A stretch of DNA of 9,054 nucleotides, from NCBI GenBank assembly GCA_013329865.1, contig DUJJ01000139.1:1-9054 (forward strand), written 5' to 3'. Below are positions 1-5,641 of the stretch, one piece after another (the first letter of the stretch is position 1; every line of letters begins with the position of its first letter). The DNA comes from Candidatus Poseidoniaceae archaeon. GTDB lineage: Archaea; Thermoplasmatota; Poseidoniia; Poseidoniales; Poseidoniaceae. The notes beneath the pieces were generated by a model. The model did not search any database, had not been told where the DNA came from, and saw only the letters and a program-made list of their open reading frames with translations. A program made the translations under genes and the position numbers.

Positions 1-348
1 GAATCAAGCGTAAATACATCTATAGAAATAGGCATAGAAAGGTTACATGCCACAAGGCTACACAGAGAGTCCAATGAAGTAATCAAATCAACTGGACCTG
101 GCGATTGCCAACTAATGGTTGAGAGGGTTGAACGAACGCTGATGGTGATGGATAATTATCGCGGTGGAATGACCGCTACTGGTTTATTAGATGGTGGGCC
201 TTATACAGTTGCGGTGTTGTTTGAACCCGAATTTAATGATTTAATCGAGCATAGCGTTGGAAAGAAATTATCTTTTACTGGAGTCTTATTTGATTGGTCA
301 AGTGGTCTTAGACAAGCAAAACTCAAAGCTACTGAATTAGAGTATTGA
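1..348 (+). CDS. C-terminal part of an unrecognised protein with an OB-fold-like tail (5' end outside window)
   Basis: The frame is open from the first base and ends at TGA 346-348, giving 115 residues, so the real start lies to the left. An ATG at 115 is in frame but has no convincing ribosome binding site. I do not recognise the family. The last ~65 residues alternate short hydrophobic strands with Gly turns (TATGLLDGGPYTVAVLF, then GKKLSFTGVLFDW and a closing AKLKATELEY). This resembles the strand order of small nucleic-acid-binding OB folds such as the tRNA_anti-like group. That is pattern resemblance only. No membrane segment or cysteine cluster is visible in this part. Its stop codon abuts the stop of the convergent acyl-CoA dehydrogenase gene with no spacer. 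Confidence 0.6.
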   Translation, partial: ESSVNTSIEIGIERLHATRLHRESNEVIKSTGPGDCQLMVERVERTLMVMDNYRGGMTATGLLDGGPYTVAVLFEPEFNDLIEHSVGKKLSFTGVLFDWSSGLRQAKLKATELEY

Positions 349-1518
349 TTACTTCAGCGAGCGAGCAATAACAATACGCTGAACTTCCTGTGTACCCTCA
401 TATATTTGGGTAATCTTGGCATCTCTGAAGAAGCGCTCAACTGGGAATTCCTTGGTGTAACCATATCCCCCCAGTACTTGAATTGCTCTTTCAGTTACCC
501 ACATAGCAGTATCTCCGGCAAACAGCTTTGCCATACTTGCCTCTTGCGTGTGTCGTGGCCCATCGTTTTCGTAGTGTTCTTGCTTGGCCCATGATGCTCG
601 ATAGACTAGATCTCTTGCTGCTTGGATCCTGGTAGCCATATCGGCAAGGTAGTTCATTATCATCTGATGGTGTGCAATCGGCTTACCGAAGGCCTCTCTT
701 TCGTGTGAGTAGTTTAACGCCGCTTCGTATGCGCCCTGAGCGATGCCCAGTGCTTGAGCTGCAATACCAATGCGACTGTTATCTAGCGCGTTCATTGCTA
801 TAGGAAACCCGTTGCCGACACCTTTGAGCACGTTCTCAACAGGAACTTTGCAATTTTTGAGAACTAAAGTGCAGGTGTCTGAGGAACGAATACCTAACTT
901 ATCCTCTTTTTTGCCTACTGAAAAACCGTCGAATGATGACTCAACAATAAATGCGGTTGTTCCACCGTGCTTTTTCACTCCGTAGTCTGGATGGTCCACG
1001 TCTTTAGCAAACAAGACGATTATGTCTGCCTGAGCACCATTGGTAACCCACATCTTTTCACCGTTGAGGATGAAGTGTTTGCCATCATCTGATAACTTCG
1101 CTTTACAAATCATTGCGGCAGCATCAGTGCCAGCTCCTGATTCAGAAAGTGAGTAAGCACCAACTTCACCGGCAGCAAGGCGAGATAGATACTTTTGCTT
1201 TTGCTCTTCATCACCATGAAGTGCAATAGTTTTGGCACATAGACCAACATGAACACAAAACATTACCCCAAATGATGGATCTACTCTGGAGAGTTCCTCA
1301 ACAATTATCGATTCTGATATGTCGTCGACTGGTGAACCACCATATTTTTCTGGTATGGTAACTCCTTGTAAGCCAAATTCGAGGAATTGTTGCCATTCAT
1401 CACTAGGCGGTATCTGATTGGCATCTCTGTGTTCAGCAGTAGGGGCTAAAACTGACTCAGCAAAATCTCTAACTAGTTCCCGAATCATTTGTTGTTCATC
1501 ACTCTCGGCGTAGTTCAT
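349..1518 (-). CDS. Acyl-CoA dehydrogenase (FAD-dependent, short/medium-chain type)
   Basis: A soluble flavoenzyme of 389 residues, the usual length, that oxidises acyl-CoA to trans-2-enoyl-CoA and passes electrons to electron transfer flavoprotein in fatty acid or branched-chain amino acid breakdown. Visible marks are the signature LSESGAGTDA (about 124-133), the flavin-contacting WVTNG (157-161), KLGIRSSDTC (about 207-216), the REAFGKPI helix region (about 274-281), the LGGYGYTKEFPVER motif (about 349-362), and the catalytic base Glu374 in QIYEGTQE. All domains are present: N-terminal helical, middle beta, C-terminal four-helix. The frame extends to a TTG at 1539. I prefer ATG at 1518 because GGGAG (1527-1523) sits 4 bases upstream and the protein then begins MNYAES, as family members do. 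It stands alone, divergent from the gcvH-like gene. Chain-length specificity cannot be read from the sequence. Confidence 0.95.
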   Translation of the reverse strand: MNYAESDEQQMIRELVRDFAESVLAPTAEHRDANQIPPSDEWQQFLEFGLQGVTIPEKYGGSPVDDISESIIVEELSRVDPSFGVMFCVHVGLCAKTIALHGDEEQKQKYLSRLAAGEVGAYSLSESGAGTDAAAMICKAKLSDDGKHFILNGEKMWVTNGAQADIIVLFAKDVDHPDYGVKKHGGTTAFIVESSFDGFSVGKKEDKLGIRSSDTCTLVLKNCKVPVENVLKGVGNGFPIAMNALDNSRIGIAAQALGIAQGAYEAALNYSHEREAFGKPIAHHQMIMNYLADMATRIQAARDLVYRASWAKQEHYENDGPRHTQEASMAKLFAGDTAMWVTERAIQVLGGYGYTKEFPVERFFRDAKITQIYEGTQEVQRIVIARSLK

Positions 1519-1564
1519 AACTCTCCCGATAACACCCAATAAGCCGACTCACTTAACCCGTTTG

Positions 1565-1572
1565 CTATTTAG
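1565..1572 (-). promoter_or_regulatory. Possible TATA box for the acyl-CoA dehydrogenase gene
   Basis: CTAAATAG on the - strand (CTATTTAG on +) lies about 47 bases upstream of ATG 1518. Initiation 25 bases downstream would give a leader of roughly 25 nt that includes the GGGAG site. The box is the only good AT-rich element between the divergent genes in the right place, but archaeal TATA boxes are loose, so this is a weak call. Confidence 0.3.
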
Positions 1573-1598
1573 GTAAATCAGTGAATACCCCAATTCTT

Positions 1599-1606
1599 CA
1601 TATACG
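1599..1606 (+). promoter_or_regulatory. Possible TATA box for the gcvH-like/hpt/dph2 transcript
   Basis: CATATACG lies 33-40 bases upstream of the TTG start at 1639, inside the divergent intergenic region. Initiation about 25 bases downstream would put the 5' end close to the AGGAGG site, giving a very short leader. This is a positional inference only. The CTATTTAG element at 1565-1572 could serve this gene instead. Confidence 0.3.
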
Positions 1607-1625
1607 ATGTCTAAGAGGCGCGGAC

Positions 1626-1631
1626 AGGAGG
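1626..1631 (+). promoter_or_regulatory. Strong ribosome binding site deciding a TTG start
   Basis: AGGAGG, a full match to the core anti-Shine-Dalgarno complement, sits 7 bases before TTG 1639. The only nearby ATG (1643) is in another frame, so this site settles the TTG start of the GcvH-like protein. Confidence 0.75.
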
Positions 1632-1638
1632 AATCATT

Positions 1639-2040
1639 TTGGATGAAGAAACCGTTGAATTTAATGTTGCACACAATAGAAAATACTCCACAGATCACTT
1701 GTGGTACCAAGAAAAAGATGAACGTCTGATGATTGGCGTCAGCGAATTCTTGAGACTCGAAATTGGCGATGTCTTGAGAGTGATACTGCCCCAAGCCGAA
1801 ACTGAAGTCGATGAAGGCGATGGAATGTTCTCAATATGGACTGCCGAAGAAAAGAAACCATTTCCCGCACCATTCTCGGGACTAATTGCAGAAGTCAATG
1901 GCGAAGTTGAGATTAATCCAGACCTGGCAAATGACTCAGCTTATGACCTCGGTTGGATAATTATCCTCGAACCTCATGACCTTGACTTAGAACTACTGTT
2001 GGACCCCGATGAATACGTAGAATATCTGGCTGAACTGTGA
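1639..2040 (+). CDS. GcvH-like lipoyl-domain protein lacking the usual lipoylation lysine
   Basis: 133 residues, the normal size of glycine cleavage H protein. Family marks are KYSTDHLWY (15-23), the MIGVSEFLRLEIGDVLRVILP stretch (31-51), the hairpin end PAPFSGLIAEVN (76-87), the NDSAYDLGWII motif (98-108) and the C-terminal DPDEYVEYL (122-130). In true GcvH the lipoyl-carrying Lys lies 8 residues before the Pro of the P-x-S-G motif (ESVKAAS...P). Here that position is Glu70 in the stretch SIWTAEEKKPFPAP, and the Glu-Ser that precedes the Lys in GcvH is also gone. Lys72 and Lys73 are near but two and three places off. It may therefore be a non-lipoylated structural or regulatory relative rather than a working glycine cleavage carrier. 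No gcvP, gcvT or lipoate ligase gene is in the window. It is the first gene of a compact run and its stop overlaps a possible GTG start of hpt. Confidence 0.8.
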   Translation: MDEETVEFNVAHNRKYSTDHLWYQEKDERLMIGVSEFLRLEIGDVLRVILPQAETEVDEGDGMFSIWTAEEKKPFPAPFSGLIAEVNGEVEINPDLANDSAYDLGWIIILEPHDLDLELLLDPDEYVEYLAEL

Positions 2041-2047
2041 AGGTTCT

Positions 2048-2052
2048 GGTGA
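2048..2052 (+). promoter_or_regulatory. Ribosome binding site favouring ATG 2058 for hpt
   Basis: GGTGA, complementary to the archaeal 16S 3' end, lies 5 bases before ATG 2058. The alternative GTG at 2037, which overlaps the gcvH-like stop as GTGA, has no comparable site. Confidence 0.5.
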
Positions 2053-2057
2053 ACCTC

Positions 2058-2627
2058 ATGGAACAGATGGATATTCTGAAACAGAGTTTGAGCAACGCGC
2101 CAGTAATTTGGAAGGGTGACTACCCTTACTTTATCCACCCAATCACCGATGGAGTACCAAGATTAAATCCCGATGTCTTAGAAGCAGTCATAGACCTATC
2201 CTGCGGATTGGTCGACTGGCAAGATATTGATGTTATTCTTGGCATTGAAGCGATGGGCCTCCCGTTATTAGCTCCACTGTCCGTGCGAACTGGTATACCG
2301 ATGGTGATCGCTAGAAAGCGACAATATGGTTTGGAAGGGGAAATTGAAATTAGCCAAGAGACTGGTTACTCAAAAGGAAGTTTATTCCTCAACGATATCA
2401 AACCCGGTGAGAAGATTGCGATAATTGATGATGTTTTATCGACGGGCGGAACCATGAAATGCGTCATTGAAGGCATAAGAAAAACCGGCGCAACCATACA
2501 AAATACTATCATTGTTGTCGAAAAGGGTAATGGTATGGAGAGGCTCAAGTCAGATTATCCAGATATTCAGTTTGACTCTCTTGTAAAACTTGAGATGATC
2601 GGCGACAGAGTTGTTATTCTAAATTAG
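2058..2627 (+). CDS. hpt: Archaeal-type hypoxanthine/guanine phosphoribosyltransferase
   Basis: A cytosolic purine salvage enzyme that joins hypoxanthine or guanine to PRPP, giving IMP or GMP. The 189 residues follow the archaeal HPRT subfamily closely: an N-terminal KGDYPYFIHPITDGVPRL stretch (19-36), VILGIEAMGLPL (59-70), PMVIARKRQYGLEGE (81-95), a TGYSKGSL segment (102-109), and the type I PRPP-binding loop AIIDDVLSTGGT (121-132) with its paired acidic residues Asp124-Asp125. An in-frame GTG at 2037 would add 7 residues and overlap the preceding stop. The GGTGA site and family start position favour 2058. A relative that prefers adenine cannot be excluded, because the members of this PRTase group are hard to separate by eye. 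It sits 17 bases after the gcvH-like gene and is followed closely by dph2. Confidence 0.88.
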   Translation: MEQMDILKQSLSNAPVIWKGDYPYFIHPITDGVPRLNPDVLEAVIDLSCGLVDWQDIDVILGIEAMGLPLLAPLSVRTGIPMVIARKRQYGLEGEIEISQETGYSKGSLFLNDIKPGEKIAIIDDVLSTGGTMKCVIEGIRKTGATIQNTIIVVEKGNGMERLKSDYPDIQFDSLVKLEMIGDRVVILN

Positions 2628-2630
2628 GAG
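2626..2630 (+). promoter_or_regulatory. Ribosome binding site that bears on the dph2 start
   Basis: AGGAG overlaps the hpt stop codon. It directly abuts TTG 2631, which is too close for use, but stands 9 bases before the in-frame TTG 2640. This favours the shorter Dph2 beginning MDLERHEF. Confidence 0.5.
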
Positions 2631-2639
2631 TTGAGCGAA

Positions 2640-3746
2640 TTGGATTTAGAAAGACATGAATTTCAACTCGACGAATTAGTTGATAGAATCAAAAAAAATG
2701 ACCTGAAATTAGTGGCCCTACAGGTCCCCGAAGGCTTGAAGATGCAAGCCTTGGAGATGATGGACCAAATAGAAACTGAAACCTCTGCAAGAGTGGTTCT
2801 ATCGGCTGACCCGTGTTATGGTGCTTGCGACCTAGTGCATGACAAGATGCAGAACATTGGTGTCGACTTAGTGGCTCACATGGGCCACTCACAAATGAAT
2901 ATTGACTCTGGTATGCCAACTCAGTTCATTCCAGTAACCTATCAAGGCAATCCCGAAATTGCTCCCGTCCTGCCCTATCTGCATGCTCACCGAGAAATTG
3001 CTAGGAGCAGGATTAACCAATCACAAGGACCCGTATTATCTGAATTAGAAGCACTGGATAGATTCGAAGATATGGTGGGTAGAGTTGCACCGCTGACCGA
3101 TACGAAACTAGGTTTGGTTGGCAGCATACAACATCTGCATCTGTTGCCGACTTTCAAGCAACATTTCGAGGAAGCTGGTTTTGATGTTACAATCCCCATC
3201 GGCGGTGCCAGATTGTCATTTCCAGGACAAGTCCTCGGTTGTAATTACTCTGGCGATGATCCCACAGTAGGCCATTATGTGTTTTTAGGTAGTGGCGATT
3301 TCCACCCAATAGGATTAGTCTTGCACACCGGAAAACCGCTAGCTATGCTCGACCCATATTCTGGCGAGGCAAGAGAGATGGGTAGAGAAAGAATCGAAAG
3401 AATTCTACGGCAAAGGTCAGGTCTAATCATGTCCTCAATGGACAAAGACAGATTCGGTATACTAATCGGAGCTAAACCTGGACAAATGCGGAGAAATCTA
3501 GCATTGAGGCTAAAGCGTATGCTCGAAAAGCAGGGCAAAAAAGGCTTCTTACTAGCCATGGAACACGTAGGTCCAGAATTGATCGACTTTTACCCAGTCG
3601 ATGTATTTGTAAACACAGCATGCCCAAGAATCGCCATTGATGATGCGGTAAAATATGCCAAACCCATGATTACACCGTATGAATTACAAGTGGTTCTTGG
3701 TGAGAAAAAGTGGGAAAATGGATACAAATTCGACCAAATACACTGA
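2640..3746 (+). CDS. dph2: 2-(3-amino-3-carboxypropyl)histidine synthase (diphthamide biosynthesis, Dph2)
   Basis: A radical-SAM-like [4Fe-4S] enzyme that moves the 3-amino-3-carboxypropyl group of S-adenosylmethionine to the target histidine of elongation factor 2, the first step of diphthamide. All three cluster cysteines are visible: in PCYGACDL (Cys63 of the 368-residue form; another Cys four residues earlier), VLGCNYSG (Cys201) and NTACPRIAIDD (Cys328). The last two are spaced as in Pyrococcus Dph2, but the first gap is about 34 residues longer, with extra charged sequence around residues 112-147. The protein is otherwise complete, including the C-terminal ITPYELQVVLG and WENGY motifs. 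The start is TTG; 2640 is preferred over TTG 2631 because of the AGGAG spacing. It follows hpt with almost no gap, so the two are probably co-transcribed. Confidence 0.94.
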   Translation: MDLERHEFQLDELVDRIKKNDLKLVALQVPEGLKMQALEMMDQIETETSARVVLSADPCYGACDLVHDKMQNIGVDLVAHMGHSQMNIDSGMPTQFIPVTYQGNPEIAPVLPYLHAHREIARSRINQSQGPVLSELEALDRFEDMVGRVAPLTDTKLGLVGSIQHLHLLPTFKQHFEEAGFDVTIPIGGARLSFPGQVLGCNYSGDDPTVGHYVFLGSGDFHPIGLVLHTGKPLAMLDPYSGEAREMGRERIERILRQRSGLIMSSMDKDRFGILIGAKPGQMRRNLALRLKRMLEKQGKKGFLLAMEHVGPELIDFYPVDVFVNTACPRIAIDDAVKYAKPMITPYELQVVLGEKKWENGYKFDQIH

Positions 3747-3763
3747 TGAATATATCACTACTA

Positions 3764-3770
3764 GAGGTGA
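3764..3770 (+). promoter_or_regulatory. Strong ribosome binding site upstream of cdc6, not aligned with the in-frame start
   Basis: GAGGTGA is a 7-base match to the archaeal anti-Shine-Dalgarno complement. It is 3 bases from GTG 3774 and 9 bases from TTG 3780, both of which lead into a frame that stops at TAG 3795-3797. It is 46 bases from TTG 3817, the first start in the Cdc6 frame, so it does not serve that start directly. Confidence 0.6.
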
Positions 3771-3773
3771 AAA

Positions 3774-3797
3774 GTGAGTTTGTGGTCCGGAAATTAG
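3774..3797 (+). other. Seven-codon reading frame in front of cdc6: leader peptide or the displaced first codons of Cdc6
   Basis: GTG 3774 opens a frame reading MSLWSGN and stops at TAG 3795-3797. It follows the GAGGTGA site at 3764-3770. If one base (for example G3789) is skipped, the reading passes into the Cdc6 frame as MSLWS-EIRPHLLERLATAF, which looks like ordinary protein. It is therefore either a true short leader peptide, the site of a frameshift (natural or a sequencing error), or chance. Confidence 0.35.
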
Positions 3798-3803
3798 ACC
3801 ACA
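3781..3803 (+). repeat. Perfect 7-bp inverted repeat just upstream of cdc6
   Basis: TGTGGTC (3781-3787) and GACCACA (3797-3803) are exact reverse complements separated by 9 bases, ending 13 bases before TTG 3817. It could be an operator half-site pair, an RNA hairpin in the cdc6 leader, or part of a replication origin element. It does not match the G-run-containing ORB motif. The following TCTTTTA is too weak for a confident terminator. Confidence 0.5.
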
Positions 3804-3816
3804 TCTTTTAGAACGG

Positions 3817-5034
3817 TTGGCAACAGCCTTTACTGGTATGGTGGACTATCTAGACCGGATTGGTGCAGGTTATGTTATTCATGACCCTGAACCACTAGAT
3901 TTTGATTATGTCCCACAACAGATTGTTTGTCGTGAACAATATCAGAGCCAATTAGCCGCAAGGTTTGCTTCTATAGATAGACCAGAGTCGAGTTGCAGAG
4001 CTGTCATCACAGGACCGGTCGGAAGTGGTAAAACGGTACTGGTCAAAACCTTCTGTCGCGACCTCCAGAGACATCTAGTTAACCGGAGAACCATCAATAT
4101 CGCCCATGTGAATTGCCGAAATGCCTCAACCAGTACACGTGTAGTACAACGCATTTTGCATGCAATAGATCCAGGCCATCCAGACCGTGGTTTATCGATT
4201 GGAGAATTGCTGCTCAGCCTACGGAAACTGACTAGAAGAAATTCATCACATCTAATCGTCATATTGGATGAAGTAGACCATATGCTTAGAAAATCAGGCG
4301 ATGACATACTCTACCAGTTACTCAGAATTGATGAAGATCAGGAAGGCAAGGGCACGCTGTCACTGATTTTAATCAGTCAAGAACAGGTTCTAGATGTGCT
4401 AGAAACCGCTGTTATCTCGAGGATGGGTAAAACAAATCTAATAAAAATTCCATCATATGGGGAAGATGAACTGTTTAAAATTGCCTCTCAGAGGGCCGAA
4501 CTAGCTTTGGTAAATGGCTCATACACTGAAGAAATAATCCGCTTAATCGCACAAAAATCGGCACCGATAGGTGACGCTCGATTAGCCATTGAACTGCTCA
4601 AGGCTGCTGCAGAATCCTGTGAAATACGCCAAGACGACCATACCGAGAGAGCCATCAGTATTGATGATGTCCATGCCAAAGATGAGATTTTATCAGTTGA
4701 TATGGTTTCAGAAATCGACGCTGTTGAAGGGTTAAAACCGCATGCTATGTTCGTGTTATTAGCCATCTGCCGGAGATTAAAAAAGGATACTACTATGACT
4801 ACAGGGGATGTTGAAAATCTCTATGCAGTAGTTTGTGAAGAGTATGAAGAATCTATGAAGAGTCACACGACTTTATGGAAATACTTGAAAGAAATGGAGA
4901 ACCGTCAGTTAATTACAACAAGAATCTCAACTGTCAACGACGGCCGGGGTAGAACCACCCATCTCAGCATGCCGCATTTCCTACCAAGTGATATTGCAAG
5001 CAGGCTTGAAATGCTAATAAAAAAGCGCCTCTGA
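3817..5034 (+). CDS. cdc6: Orc1/Cdc6 replication initiator (AAA+ ATPase with C-terminal winged helix)
   Basis: Binds replication origins and loads the MCM helicase. The 405 residues carry the whole AAA+ order: the family lead-in DYVPQQIVCREQ (30-41), Walker A GPVGSGKT (66-73), Walker B LIVILDEVD (146-154), sensor 1 in LILISQEQ (183-190), a probable arginine finger Arg202 in ISRMGKT, and sensor 2 in IGDARLAIELLKAAA (251-265). Residues from about 300 on form the winged helix, with a basic wing around NDGRGRTTHL (374-383). The in-frame start is TTG 3817, with no good ribosome binding site; ATG 3838 is the next choice. The strong site at 3764 instead points to a start 43 bases upstream in another frame, so the true N-terminus is uncertain and may be ~14 residues longer. 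Many archaea have an origin near this gene, but the 70-base upstream gap shows no AT-rich unwinding stretch with ORB repeats. Confidence 0.94.
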   Translation: MATAFTGMVDYLDRIGAGYVIHDPEPLDFDYVPQQIVCREQYQSQLAARFASIDRPESSCRAVITGPVGSGKTVLVKTFCRDLQRHLVNRRTINIAHVNCRNASTSTRVVQRILHAIDPGHPDRGLSIGELLLSLRKLTRRNSSHLIVILDEVDHMLRKSGDDILYQLLRIDEDQEGKGTLSLILISQEQVLDVLETAVISRMGKTNLIKIPSYGEDELFKIASQRAELALVNGSYTEEIIRLIAQKSAPIGDARLAIELLKAAAESCEIRQDDHTERAISIDDVHAKDEILSVDMVSEIDAVEGLKPHAMFVLLAICRRLKKDTTMTTGDVENLYAVVCEEYEESMKSHTTLWKYLKEMENRQLITTRISTVNDGRGRTTHLSMPHFLPSDIASRLEMLIKKRL

Positions 5035-5054
5035 GCCGAAATCAACGCCTCTGA
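5026..5054 (+). repeat. Direct repeat CGCCTCTGA, two copies 20 bases apart
   Basis: The nine bases CGCCTCTGA occur at 5026-5034, where they end with the cdc6 stop codon, and again at 5046-5054. Both are complementary to TTAGAGGCG at 5100-5108, which contains the S6e ribosome binding site. Copy two plus its preceding A gives a 10-pair helix with one G-U pair. Confidence 0.5.
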
Positions 5055-5068
5055 TTTATCCGGTGAGC

Positions 5069-5075
5069 ATAAATA
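5069..5075 (+). promoter_or_regulatory. Probable TATA box for the S6e-aIF2 gamma-PIN cluster
   Basis: ATAAATA, preceded by GAGC, lies 39-45 bases upstream of ATG 5114. Transcription 25 bases downstream would begin near 5097, just before the GAGG ribosome binding site. This gives a short leader that excludes both complementary CGCCTCTGA copies. The spacing after cdc6 fits a separate promoter here. Confidence 0.4.
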
Positions 5076-5102
5076 CAGGTCTCTGTTGGCCAGTGTGTCT
5101 TA

Positions 5103-5106
5103 GAGG
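5103..5106 (+). promoter_or_regulatory. Ribosome binding site deciding ATG 5114 for S6e
   Basis: GAGG (within GAGGCGTGA) is 7 bases before ATG 5114. The open frame runs back to GTG 5063, but the 17 added residues have no S6e resemblance, and the site and homology both support 5114. Confidence 0.65.
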
Positions 5107-5113
5107 CGTGATT

Positions 5114-5605
5114 ATGGCTACTGGTTCACAAGGAGAGTTTGTTGCTGTCGTAAATGACACTGACCCAAAAAGCAACGGTAAAGCATACTCATTGAAAATT
5201 ACGGGCAACAATTACTCGCAGATTTTAGGAAAGAAAATCGGCGATGTTGTTGATGGAATTTTTGTAGGCGAGGGTGACAAAACTCTGTCCGGATACAAGT
5301 TGCAGATAACCGGTGGTGCAGATAAGACGGGAACGCCCCTCAGACGAGACTTGGAGGGCGGCTCGAGGCAATCAATCCTAGTCACTCGGTCAACCGGCTT
5401 CAAAGGGCATAGTTTAGTGTTCAAGACCAAGGGTGGTGAAAAGAAGCGATTCCGCTACAAGCCAGACGGCCTACGCAAGCGCAGAAACTTTCGTGGCAAC
5501 ACTGTAAATCAAGACACAAGACAAATCAATCTCAAAGTTATTGAAGCCGGTAAGAAAGCCCTAGTAGATATTCTTGCTGCAGAAAGTGAGGAAACATCGG
5601 AGTGA
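5114..5605 (+). CDS. rps6e: Small ribosomal subunit protein eS6 (S6e)
   Basis: A structural protein of the archaeal and eukaryotic 30S/40S subunit, absent from bacteria. 163 residues begin MATGSQGEFVAVVND. The family core is plain: SGYKLQITGGADKTGTPLR (59-77), the basic RKRRNFRGNTV (121-131) and QINLKV (137-142). Between the GGSRQSILV segment and the RKRRNFRG motif there are roughly 10-12 more basic and aromatic residues (about 97-118) than in typical archaeal members. The C-terminal ~13 residues are acidic. It is followed 36 bases later by the aIF2 gamma gene, a common archaeal neighbour pair, so both are likely transcribed together from the promoter near 5069. Confidence 0.95.
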   Translation: MATGSQGEFVAVVNDTDPKSNGKAYSLKITGNNYSQILGKKIGDVVDGIFVGEGDKTLSGYKLQITGGADKTGTPLRRDLEGGSRQSILVTRSTGFKGHSLVFKTKGGEKKRFRYKPDGLRKRRNFRGNTVNQDTRQINLKVIEAGKKALVDILAAESEETSE

Positions 5606-5641
5606 ATCCCGAGAGGGTTTTCGTAAACAGGGGTGTGGGGA

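Noticed and set aside
1549..1898. Reverse-strand open frames across the gcvH-like gene and its upstream region
   Set aside because: They are shadows of the clear GcvH-like frame, have no recognisable motifs, and run through the divergent promoter region.
3797..3810. Intrinsic terminator after dph2 made of the inverted repeat and TCTTTTA
   Set aside because: The stem is short, the T run is broken, and it lies only a few bases before the cdc6 coding start, so termination there is not convincing.
3747..3816. Possible replication origin next to cdc6
   Set aside because: The gap is only 70 bases and has a single inverted repeat. There are no repeated ORB-type motifs with G runs and no long AT-rich unwinding region.
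1609..5108. Shared 12-base sequence GTCTWAGAGGCG upstream of the gcvH-like gene (1609-1620) and S6e (5097-5108)
   Set aside because: A one-mismatch 12-base match is expected many times by chance in 9 kb, and the distance to the start codon differs between the two genes.
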